Assembly: GCF_017874415.1 (NCBI RefSeq) | Contig: NZ_JAGGLM010000025.1 | Location: 1 to 32,117, forward strand | Reading direction: 5' to 3' | DNA: 32,117 nucleotides | Source of the DNA: Clostridium algifaecis | Lineage (GTDB): Bacteria; Bacillota; Clostridia; Clostridiales; Clostridiaceae | Shown: one piece after another, positions 9,346 through 16,120 of the stretch | How positions within the stretch are numbered: the stretch's first letter is position 1 | Layout of the letters: each line of letters starts with the position of its first letter | Position numbers and translations under genes: made by a program | The notes under the pieces: generated by a model | Told to the model about the DNA's origin: nothing | The model's database searches: none | What the model saw: only the letters and a program-made list of their open reading frames with translations

Positions 9346-9371
9346 TTAATTACAAAGTATTTAATTACAAA
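9346..9371 (+). repeat. Direct repeat upstream of agrD
   Basis: TTAATTACAAA occurs twice (9346-9356 and 9361-9371), start to start 15 bases, just before the agrD ribosome-binding site. A related CAATTACAATTAA lies near 9267. It could be a regulator site, although A/T-rich DNA yields such repeats by chance. Confidence 0.35.
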
Positions 9372-9398
9372 AATATAATTTTATAGGAGGTTGTCAAA

Positions 9399-9542
9399 AT
9401 GAAAATTTCTAAGAATTATTTACTAAAAAAAGCTATGAAAATGGTAGGTTCTTTATCATTACTTTTAGCAGCATTGGTTATAGTACCAACATCAACACTG
9501 GGTGGATATCAGCCAAAATGTCCTGATGAGCTTTTAAAGTAA
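9399..9542 (+). CDS. agrD: AgrD-type cyclic autoinducer peptide precursor with a Ser at the ring position
   Basis: A 47-aa prepeptide read from a strong RBS (TAGGAGG, ATG at 9399). It has a basic amphipathic N-terminus (KISKNYLLKKAMK), a hydrophobic stretch (17-30), a predicted signal core PTSTLGG (30-36) and the acidic tail YQPKCPDELLK (37-47). AgrB cuts before such a tail and closes a five-residue ring. Clostridial AgrD peptides normally have Cys five residues before the aromatic-Q-P tail; here that position is Ser32. A Ser lactone is known from the Staphylococcus intermedius peptide, which also contains P-T-S-T. The only Cys (41) is inside the removed tail. Adjacent agrC and agrB support the identity. 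Confidence 0.85.
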   Translation: MKISKNYLLKKAMKMVGSLSLLLAALVIVPTSTLGGYQPKCPDELLK

Positions 9543-9555
9543 TACAGCTAAAGTA

Positions 9556-9634
9556 TTTTTCGCAGAGATTATAAAAGAAAAGCGTTATAAAAAGAACTAG
9601 AAACATAAGTACTTATTATGATCTCTGTGAAAAA
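9556..9634 (+). repeat. 19-bp imperfect inverted repeat between agrD and agrC
   Basis: Positions 9556-9574 and 9616-9634 pair along 19 bases, with two positions being G-U-type mismatches in RNA. The loop is 41 bases and holds the small palindrome AAGTACTT. No T-run follows, so it is not a standard terminator. It could stabilise the short agrD message, reduce read-through into agrC, or be a processing site. The agrC ribosome-binding site lies just downstream and is not inside the stem. Confidence 0.6.
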
Positions 9635-9657
9635 CTTGGGAATAAAGGAGACAACAT

Positions 9658-10986
9658 ATGAATGCTCTAAGGGAAATAATATTGGATTGTATTGAATCCC
9701 TTCTTCTTTTAGGGATTTTTGAAGCATTGTACAACAAAAAAAAATTTATAGTAAAAAACAAATTGAGATCAATTTTATTTTGCATAATATTTGTTTTTGC
9801 AACTTACTGGAGTACATTTAATCTGCCTAATGCATATCATTCATTATTTATATCGGTATTTGATATTTTATTATTAGCTTGTATTACAAGAATAAAAATA
9901 TTTACTTCAGCAATTATACTTTCTGTATTTATTATAATGCTTTCTGTTACAGAATATTCTACTCAAACCGTTGAGATGTTCTTGTTTAATATAAATTTAG
10001 ATCAAATTTTTTTAAATCCAAAATACTTGGCAACTTTTTTAATAATTTCTAAAATGTTACAGATACTTATTGTATTACTGCTTTTTAAATTTAGTAAATA
10101 TTTTGCTAAATTTAAATTATTTCAACAAAAAAGTATTCTTTTTTCTAATTTGATAATTCAAGCTGGAATATTAAGTCTTTTTATATTTAGTATCAATTAC
10201 GGTATTTTTAATATAAAGAATGCTAAGATATTTAATATACTTATTTTTATTTTATATTTTATACTTTTAGTAATGGGATTTAAAGAATTAAAAGAATGGG
10301 AAAAAGTTATAAATATAGAATCCAGTTATAAAGTTCAAGAACATCAAATTAAAAATATGGAAGAAATAATAAGCATAATTAGACAAGAAAAACATGATTT
10401 TGCCAATCATGTTAATGTTATATGGGGTTTATGTCTGTTAAATAAACCAAATACTGTTGAAAGGATAAAAAATTATGTAACTGGAATTTCAGATAACATA
10501 CATTCAGCATTTAAATTTTTTAATACTGGAAATGAATATTTAGATGGATTATTATCTATAAAAAATAATTATGCTATGAAAAATAATATAGATTTTAATA
10601 TCACAATTGATGAACCATTTAGCTCAATTAAAATTAAAGAAAATGAATTAATAAGTATTATCAGTAATCTTGTAGATAATGCATTTGAAGCATTTCAACT
10701 TAAAGCTAACATTGAAAATAAAAAAATATCTGTTAATACTTTTATTAAGGATGAAAATTTTTACGTTAAAATATCTAACAATGGAGATATGATTCCTCAA
10801 AATATTAAAAGTAAAATCTTCGATAAAGGTTTTTCTACAAAAACTAAAAAATCAAGTGATCATGGATTTGGTCTATATATTACTAAACAATTAATTGAAC
10901 AAAACAAGGGGTGTATAACTTTAGAAAGTACCTCAGAAAAGACTAAATTTTTGATCAAATTTGAAATAAAGGAGACAGATATATGA
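9658..10986 (+). CDS. agrC: AgrC-like membrane sensor histidine kinase
   Basis: Receptor kinase for a cyclic peptide signal, 442 aa. Residues 1-220 hold about six or seven membrane helices, followed by a linker helix. The H-box is R-Q-E-K-H-D-F-x-N-H with the phospho-acceptor His at 246. The GHKL-type ATPase has N-box NLVDNAFEA (337-345) and G-box DHGFGLYI (401-408). This is the HPK10 layout of AgrC and related kinases. ATG at 9658 follows AAAGGAG. It overlaps agrB by ATGA. No cognate LytTR response regulator is in the window, so the phosphate partner must be elsewhere or absent. Confidence 0.88.
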   Translation: MNALREIILDCIESLLLLGIFEALYNKKKFIVKNKLRSILFCIIFVFATYWSTFNLPNAYHSLFISVFDILLLACITRIKIFTSAIILSVFIIMLSVTEYSTQTVEMFLFNINLDQIFLNPKYLATFLIISKMLQILIVLLLFKFSKYFAKFKLFQQKSILFSNLIIQAGILSLFIFSINYGIFNIKNAKIFNILIFILYFILLVMGFKELKEWEKVINIESSYKVQEHQIKNMEEIISIIRQEKHDFANHVNVIWGLCLLNKPNTVERIKNYVTGISDNIHSAFKFFNTGNEYLDGLLSIKNNYAMKNNIDFNITIDEPFSSIKIKENELISIISNLVDNAFEAFQLKANIENKKISVNTFIKDENFYVKISNNGDMIPQNIKSKIFDKGFSTKTKKSSDHGFGLYITKQLIEQNKGCITLESTSEKTKFLIKFEIKETDI

Positions 10987-11537
10987 ATAAACTTATATCT
11001 TGTTTAGTTGAAAAAATTTCTGAATCCAATCCCCAATTTTCAAATTTAGAATTAAAAAAAATGGAATATGGATTACTTTGTACTTTTGATGAGATTACAA
11101 AGTTTGTTCCATATTTTTTTATATTTTGGCTGTTCTCTCTTCAAAAATATTATCTGGTTACTCTTATGTTTTTTTGTCCTATAAGGTTATTTTCAGGCGG
11201 ATATCATGCAAACACTTACTGGGGATGTTTTTTTATTAGTTTTATTATATTTGGAATAATTATTATATTAGGTAAATACATATTAATTGCTAAGAACCTC
11301 TTAATAATATTAGCAATTGCTTCTCTTGTACTTATTTGTATTTTTTCTCCTGTAGATAATATTAACAAAAGAATAAAAAGCCAAGAGCGAAGAATAAAGC
11401 TCAAACACTTTTCTATATTAATTACCTTATTATTATGTATATCCTGTTACTTTATTCCAAGCAAGTTCTTAAATACTTCTGTAATCTCAATTGTTAGTGC
11501 AACAATAATGATGATGGTTGGAAAAATAGATATATAA
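10983..11537 (+). CDS. agrB: AgrB-type membrane peptidase that processes AgrD
   Basis: Membrane cysteine endopeptidase that cuts the AgrD tail and makes the ring intermediate, 184 aa. The catalytic motif GGYHANTYWGC is intact, with His75 and Cys82 matching the spacing of the S. aureus pair (His77/Cys84). Several hydrophobic helices follow. Its start overlaps the agrC stop (ATGA) and is preceded by GGAG, so it is coupled to agrC. Gene order D-C-B differs from the usual B-D or B-D-C-A. Confidence 0.92.
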   Translation: MNKLISCLVEKISESNPQFSNLELKKMEYGLLCTFDEITKFVPYFFIFWLFSLQKYYLVTLMFFCPIRLFSGGYHANTYWGCFFISFIIFGIIIILGKYILIAKNLLIILAIASLVLICIFSPVDNINKRIKSQERRIKLKHFSILITLLLCISCYFIPSKFLNTSVISIVSATIMMMVGKIDI

Positions 11538-11570
11538 ATATAAAAATATATAAATTTATTTAAAATTCGT

Positions 11571-11611
11571 AAAACAGAAGGCAGATTCTAAAAAGAATCC
11601 GCCCTGTTTTT
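11571..11611 (+). terminator. Terminator after agrB
   Basis: A long hairpin (AACAG-GGC-GATTCT paired with AGAATC-GCC-CTGTT, one mismatch and a two-base bulge) is followed by a T-run. It closes the agrDCB unit 34 bases after the agrB stop. The following 11612-11891 has no supportable gene; one start-less open stretch on the minus strand is listed as rejected. Confidence 0.85.
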
Positions 11612-11891
11612 ATCTTTTACTTTTAAATATATTGTTTTGTTTTTAAATACAGCTTTAAAATTGTTTACTCTAATTTTAGAAAAATCCATGTGTCCAAAAA
11701 ATTTCAGCATTTGAGAAAACGACTTTTGAATCAATATATGCTCAACTATTCTAAACTTTTTAGTATTAAGTACAGTTCTTGAAAATCATTTATATTATTA
11801 CTAATAGTGAAACATTATACAGAATGATATAATCTGCAAACAAATAGTACTTTGTTGGAACATAATTTATATTAGAGTGATGGTGGTACAA

Positions 11892-12092
11892 ATGAGGAAT
11901 ATTCCCAACTTAATTACAATAACAATAATATTAGGAACAACGGTTTTGATGTTTATAAAATCATTTTCAGAACTATTGTTTATCATATATTTTATATGTG
12001 GTATCAGTAATGTTGTACCCAAAATAAGAAATAATATTATAAACATTTTTACCATAAAAGAAAAAGTAACTCACTTCTTGTTAAAATCTTGA
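11892..12092 (+). pseudogene. Truncated CDP-alcohol phosphatidyltransferase (PgsA-like) fragment
   Basis: A 66-codon frame with ATG at 11892 after GGTGG begins MRNIPNLITIT, the classic start of phosphatidylglycerophosphate synthase-type enzymes, followed by a membrane helix and FICGISN. In intact enzymes this point leads into the catalytic D-x2-D-G-x2-A-R motif. Here it ends in NVVPK and about 25 unrelated residues, so the active site and the remaining helices are absent. It is therefore a remnant rather than a working lipid enzyme. Confidence 0.7.
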
Positions 12093-12139
12093 TTTTTATT
12101 TGATATTCTTCTTTTGTAAACAAAAAAGGAGTGTCAATT

Positions 12140-12915
12140 ATGCAAACAGATTATTTATTAGAAACTAAAAAATTAGCGAAAATATTTAAAAAGGAATACG
12201 CTGTAGATGAGCCTACTAACGGACTAGACCCCATTGGCATTAAAGATTTGCGAAGATTAATAAAATCTTTTCCAGAAGAAGGAATGACCGTAATTATATC
12301 CAGTCACATTTTAGCCGAAGTAGAACAAGTTATAGACTATGTTGGAATTATGAGTCATGGTATTTTAGGTTATCAGAGTAAAATCAATCCAGGTGAAGAT
12401 TTGGAAGCTTTATTTATGGATGTTGCAGAAAATTTAAAAACAAAAAGAACTATGCTTCGTAAAATGTTAATTTTTATGCCCATATTATGCGTGGTACTTG
12501 CATCTATTGGAAATCGTGATATTTATTTTGAACTTGATAATCATATGCCAAAAGGAGTAATATGGTACATTGATTATGCCTCAATGAAACGTGCTTTTAT
12601 GAATATTATTATAAACGCACTTGAACATACTCCAGATAAAGCATCATTAAATTTAGATGTATCCTTGAAAAATAATTTAGCTTCTTTTGTAATTACTGAC
12701 TCCGGAAAAGGATTTTGTTCCGAATCATTAAAAAAAGCTACAGAATTATTTTATACTGATAATAAAAGTCGAAGTCAAACAGGTCATTATGGCATTGGAT
12801 TATCTTTTGCAGATAAAATAATTAAGGCTCATAATGGTACTCTTCGTATACAAAACAATCAGATACAGGCGGTGGACAGGTTGTAATTCTATTGCCTGTA
12901 GAGTTAAATGATTAA
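12140..12915 (+). pseudogene. Three-gene chimera: ABC ATPase + ABC permease + histidine kinase fragments
   Basis: One open frame (ATG at 12140 after AAAGGAG) contains pieces of three genes. Codons 1-23 are the start of a bacitracin/lantibiotic-immunity ABC ATPase (LETKKLAKIFKKEYAVD). It jumps to that ATPase's Walker B/D-loop region DEPTNGLDP and H-loop SSHILAEVEQ, so Walker A and signature are lost. Near codon 96 it becomes the N-terminus of a permease (LKTKRTMLRKMLIFMP). Near codon 125 it joins a histidine-kinase ATPase domain with N-box NIIINALEHTPD and G-box GHYGIGLSFA. A frameshift near 12858 moves the natural kinase end (GGGQVVILLPVE) to another frame, stopping at 12915. Such loci normally run ATPase-permease(s)-kinase/regulator, so this is an operon collapsed by internal deletions. 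Confidence 0.85.
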
Positions 12916-12922
12916 TAATTTT

Positions 12923-12951
12923 TTGACGTATTTTTTAAAATGTAGTATTAT
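12923..12951 (+). promoter_or_regulatory. Sigma-A promoter of the queuosine-precursor operon
   Basis: TTGACG, a 17-base spacer and TATTAT match the housekeeping consensus closely. The -10 box ends 17 bases before the riboswitch stem, a suitable distance for a start near 12958. Confidence 0.85.
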
Positions 12952-12968
12952 AAGTACTCGGAGACAAT

Positions 12969-13017
12969 AAGAAGTGTTCCTTGCCTAACCACTTCTTAAA
13001 ATAATAAAACAAGGGGG
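12969..13017 (+). promoter_or_regulatory. preQ1-I riboswitch (translational type)
   Basis: An H-type pseudoknot is readable: P1 stem AAGAAGTG (12969-12976) pairs with CACTTCTT (12990-12997). P2 forms between CCTTG (12979-12983) in the loop and CAAGG (13010-13014) after an A-rich linker. A C directly after CCTTG (12984) sits where preQ1 pairs. The tail AAAACAAGG is the same as I recall for the Thermoanaerobacter tengcongensis aptamer. The 3' strand of P2 runs into the ribosome-binding site GGGGG (13013-13017), seven bases before the ATG at 13025. Ligand binding should therefore hide the site and turn off the two downstream genes. Confidence 0.88.
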
Positions 13018-13024
13018 AATTAAT

Positions 13025-13729
13025 ATGATTCGCTATAGTACTGTTACAGAAAAAAATCAAAGAGAAATTATACTTTTAAAATCTTCTCCATGTATCTGGG
13101 GTAAGTGTTCTTTTTGCGACTATATTGATGACAATGATTCAGATTTAAAAAAAGACATTTCTCTAAACAAAAGAATTTTAAAAAAAATTACAGGCAAGTA
13201 TAAAACTCTCGAGGTAATAAACTCAGGAAGCTGTTTTGAACTTCCAAAAGAAACTCTAAATGATATCAAATCAGTAGTAATTTCTAAGGACATTAAAAAA
13301 CTATTTTTTGAAAGTCACTGGATATATAGGGACAAACTATCTGAAATAGAAACCTTCTTTAATATTCCAATAATATTTAAGTGTGGAATCGAAACTTTTG
13401 ACAATGATTTTAGAAACAAAATTTTAAACAAAGGTGCTATATTTAAAAATCCTTTAGAAGTATCAAAATATTTTAAGTCTGTATGCCTTTTAGTAGGAAT
13501 AAAAGGTCAAACTAAAGAAATGATAAAAAATGATATTGATTATTTACTTAAATACTTTGAATACGGATGTGTAAATATATTTGTAGAAAACTCTACAAAT
13601 ATAAAAAGAGATGAAAATTTAATACATTGGTTTCACAAAAATTTTTCTTTTTTAGAGAAAGAAAAAAATATAGAAGTTCTTTGGAATAATACTGATTTTG
13701 GAGTTGGTGGTGATTCGTATGAAATTTAG
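13025..13729 (+). CDS. Radical-SAM-like protein in a preQ1-controlled operon, candidate queuine lyase (QueL-like)
   Basis: A 234-aa protein with a Cys cluster C23-x4-C28-x2-C31 followed by D-Y, the look of an iron-sulfur/SAM site of the Elp3/MiaB-like type, although the spacing is not the classic C-x3-C-x2-C. The rest fits a partial TIM barrel, for example the strand-rich FESHWIY and CGIETFD segments. It is the first gene after a preQ1 riboswitch and overlaps queT. Radical-SAM queuine lyases (QueL) that release a queuosine precursor are reported for Clostridioides difficile beside precursor transporters, so QueL is the best guess from context. Another radical-SAM reaction on a 7-deazaguanine is possible. 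Confidence 0.6.
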   Translation: MIRYSTVTEKNQREIILLKSSPCIWGKCSFCDYIDDNDSDLKKDISLNKRILKKITGKYKTLEVINSGSCFELPKETLNDIKSVVISKDIKKLFFESHWIYRDKLSEIETFFNIPIIFKCGIETFDNDFRNKILNKGAIFKNPLEVSKYFKSVCLLVGIKGQTKEMIKNDIDYLLKYFEYGCVNIFVENSTNIKRDENLIHWFHKNFSFLEKEKNIEVLWNNTDFGVGGDSYEI

Positions 13730-14192
13730 TATTAAATTTATAACAAAAACAGCAATAACAGCAGCAATATATGCAGTAGCTACAATGGCCATAGCTCCCT
13801 TAAGTTATGGTGCAATTCAATTTAGATTTTCTGAGATTATGACTTTGCTTGCTTATATAGATCCTGTATATATACCAGGTCTCGTTCTTGGATGTGCATT
13901 ATCAAATTTATATAGTCCACTTGGTATTATAGACTTACTGGTAGGTACATTTGCTACCCTTTTAAGTGTAATTATGGTAAGCAAAACAAAAAATTTATTT
14001 TTAGCTTCCCTATGGCCTACTATAAATTGTGTATTTGTAGGTGCAGAATTATTCTTTGTACTACATCAGCCTTTTTGGATTTCTACCATATATGTAGCTC
14101 TTGGTGAATTTGTAGTAGTGTCCTGCATAGGTTATCCCTTATTTAAATTTTTACTTCATAGAGAAGATGTAATTAAAATACTAAAATATTAG
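13719..14192 (+). CDS. queT: Queuosine precursor ECF transporter S component QueT
   Basis: Substrate-binding membrane subunit of an energy-coupling-factor importer for queuosine precursors (preQ0/preQ1 or queuine), 157 aa with five or six helices. The family segment YGAIQFRFSE followed by LAYIDPVYIPGLVLGC is present. The open frame could begin at TTG 13698, but ATG 13719 is preceded by GGTGG, so I choose it. The gene overlaps the radical-SAM gene by 11 bases, and both sit under the preQ1 riboswitch. The shared ATPase/T subunits are not in the window. Confidence 0.9.
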   Translation: MKFSIKFITKTAITAAIYAVATMAIAPLSYGAIQFRFSEIMTLLAYIDPVYIPGLVLGCALSNLYSPLGIIDLLVGTFATLLSVIMVSKTKNLFLASLWPTINCVFVGAELFFVLHQPFWISTIYVALGEFVVVSCIGYPLFKFLLHREDVIKILKY

Positions 14193-14197
14193 GAAAA

Positions 14198-14240
14198 AGA
14201 GAATATACTTTAATTTCTAAAGTATATTCTCTTCATTTTT
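14198..14240. terminator. Bidirectional terminator between queT and the EAL gene
   Basis: A 14-bp perfect stem (14198-14211 with 14219-14232, 7-base loop) is flanked by a T-run on the plus side and A-rich DNA on the other. It ends queT transcription and also overlaps the last codons of the converging minus-strand gene. Confidence 0.88.
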
Positions 14241-16037
14241 TAAAACTATACCAGCATCTTTTGCAGTCATAGGCTTTCCAAAATAATATCCTTGAATCTT
14301 ATTACAATTTTTTATCTTCAGTGACCTAAACTGTTCTTCAATTTCAACTCCTTCTGCTATTACATCCAATTTCATCTTGTGGGCCAGATCTATTATCTGC
14401 TCAGTTATTATATTTTCATATGAGTTTTTACATATTCCATCTATAAAAGTCTTATCAATCTTAATAGTGTTTATTGGTATACTTTTCAGATAATTCAGGG
14501 ATGAATATCCACTTCCAAAATCATCTAGTGCTACCCTTATTCCCATCTTTTTTAGCTCATCGATTATTTTTAAATTTTTCTCTAAAGATTCCATTACAAC
14601 ACTTTCGGTTATTTCAATCTCAATTAGCTTAGGGTCCGCACCAGTTTCCTTAAATATACTTTTCACCATATCTATAAAATTATTTTTCCTAAGCTGAACA
14701 GTTGAAACATTTATTGATATAAAATCATAGTCATATCCTTCATTTTTCCACTTTATGCTTTGCTCGCATGCCTCTCTAAATACCCATTCCCCTATTGGTA
14801 CTATTAAGCTTGTTTCTTCCGCTAAACTTATAAATTCACCTGGCATAACCCATCCTAATTTAGGACTGTTCCATCTAATTAAAGCCTCAAAGCTGACTAT
14901 CCTGTGCAACTGTATATCCATTTGTGGTTGATAATATAATACAAACTCTTCATTTTTTAGTGCCTTTCTAATTTCTTTTTCTAGTTGGCTTTTTTTTAAA
15001 ATATCATCATACATAGACTTTTTAAAAACTTTATAGGAATTTCTTTCTCCACATTTAGACTTATTTAAAGCTATGTCCGAATTTCTGTATATATCTAATA
15101 TATCTGTACCATCATCCGGATATACACTTATACCTATATTTACCGATATAGGAACTTCATTTCCATTTAAATACCATATGCCATTTAAGTTATCTAATAA
15201 AATTTCAGCTTCTTCATTTAAACTTTTAGAGTCATCCTTAGTTTTAAAAACTAAAAACTCTTTTCCACCAACTCTAGCAACTATTCCATTTTCATAATAT
15301 AACTTTTTTACTTCATTCCCTATTTTCGTCAAAAGCTTATCTCCATATTCATAACCATATATATCATTTACATTCTTAAAATCATTCATTTCAACATAAA
15401 ATAAAATAAATGTTTTTTCTGGATTTAAATTTATCTGTCTTTCCATTTCATGTTTTAAATAATTACGGTTTGGGAGATTAGTAAGTTCATCATAGTATGC
15501 AATCTTTTTTACATTATTATAATCATCAGTTAATTTATTGAAGTTTTCAATTAATTTTAAATTACTATTAATATCTTTAATATGATTGCTTATCATATTC
15601 TCAATTAAACTAGATGTATTACACATAATCTTTATTATTTCAGTAATTTTTTCATTAGAATAAACAGGAATATCTTTTATAAAATTTGAAGATTTTAAAC
15701 TATTTAAAAAATCCGAATCAGGTTCTTTATAAAATATAGCACTAGTAAAAATTGTAATAAAAGATTCTTTTTCTACATATATAGGTAGACCTATATACAT
15801 TAATCCACTTTTACTTTTAGCTATTCCATATTTCTTCTTGTTCTTGATTTGTTTAATTATGTACTTATCATAATCATCAAATCTAAACCTAATTAATTCA
15901 TTATTATATTTAGGAAATAAGTTAATAATCTTTTCATTATGCTCTATCAGACATATTATACCTGTTAAGTCATAAAAATTTTTAATTAAAGCCTTAAATT
16001 TAGGTAAATCAATAAATTCTGAGAATTTGAATTCCAT
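14217..16037 (-). CDS. PocR-GGDEF(degenerate)-EAL c-di-GMP signalling protein
   Basis: A 606-aa cytosolic protein with three parts. An N-terminal PocR-like sensor covers about 1-145. A GGDEF domain covers about 165-325 with YDELTNLPNR and the product-loop motif read as V-G-G-K-E-F. An EAL domain covers about 345-600 with intact FEALIRW, EITES, DDFGSGYSS and EGVE. The EAL metal and base residues look complete, so c-di-GMP phosphodiesterase activity is expected. The GG(D/E)EF acid is Lys (codon AAA at 15261-15263), so cyclase activity is probably lost and the domain may only bind GTP. I favour ATG 16037 over ATG 16055, which lacks an RBS. The neighbouring genes do not explain the signal sensed. 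Confidence 0.85.
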   Translation of the reverse strand: MEFKFSEFIDLPKFKALIKNFYDLTGIICLIEHNEKIINLFPKYNNELIRFRFDDYDKYIIKQIKNKKKYGIAKSKSGLMYIGLPIYVEKESFITIFTSAIFYKEPDSDFLNSLKSSNFIKDIPVYSNEKITEIIKIMCNTSSLIENMISNHIKDINSNLKLIENFNKLTDDYNNVKKIAYYDELTNLPNRNYLKHEMERQINLNPEKTFILFYVEMNDFKNVNDIYGYEYGDKLLTKIGNEVKKLYYENGIVARVGGKEFLVFKTKDDSKSLNEEAEILLDNLNGIWYLNGNEVPISVNIGISVYPDDGTDILDIYRNSDIALNKSKCGERNSYKVFKKSMYDDILKKSQLEKEIRKALKNEEFVLYYQPQMDIQLHRIVSFEALIRWNSPKLGWVMPGEFISLAEETSLIVPIGEWVFREACEQSIKWKNEGYDYDFISINVSTVQLRKNNFIDMVKSIFKETGADPKLIEIEITESVVMESLEKNLKIIDELKKMGIRVALDDFGSGYSSLNYLKSIPINTIKIDKTFIDGICKNSYENIITEQIIDLAHKMKLDVIAEGVEIEEQFRSLKIKNCNKIQGYYFGKPMTAKDAGIVLKNEENIL

Positions 16038-16120
16038 ATTTACACCAACTCTCATTTATATAATTAAATATCTGTTTGAAATATTTTTTCCAATTAGAGT
16101 ATTATATCTTAAAATTCATA

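Noticed and set aside
11580-11780. Open stretch of about 66 codons on the minus strand, overlapping the agrB terminator
   Set aside because: It reads with coding-like composition (GHMDFSKIRV in the middle), but it has no usable start, no RBS and no family I recognise. It may be another gene scrap.
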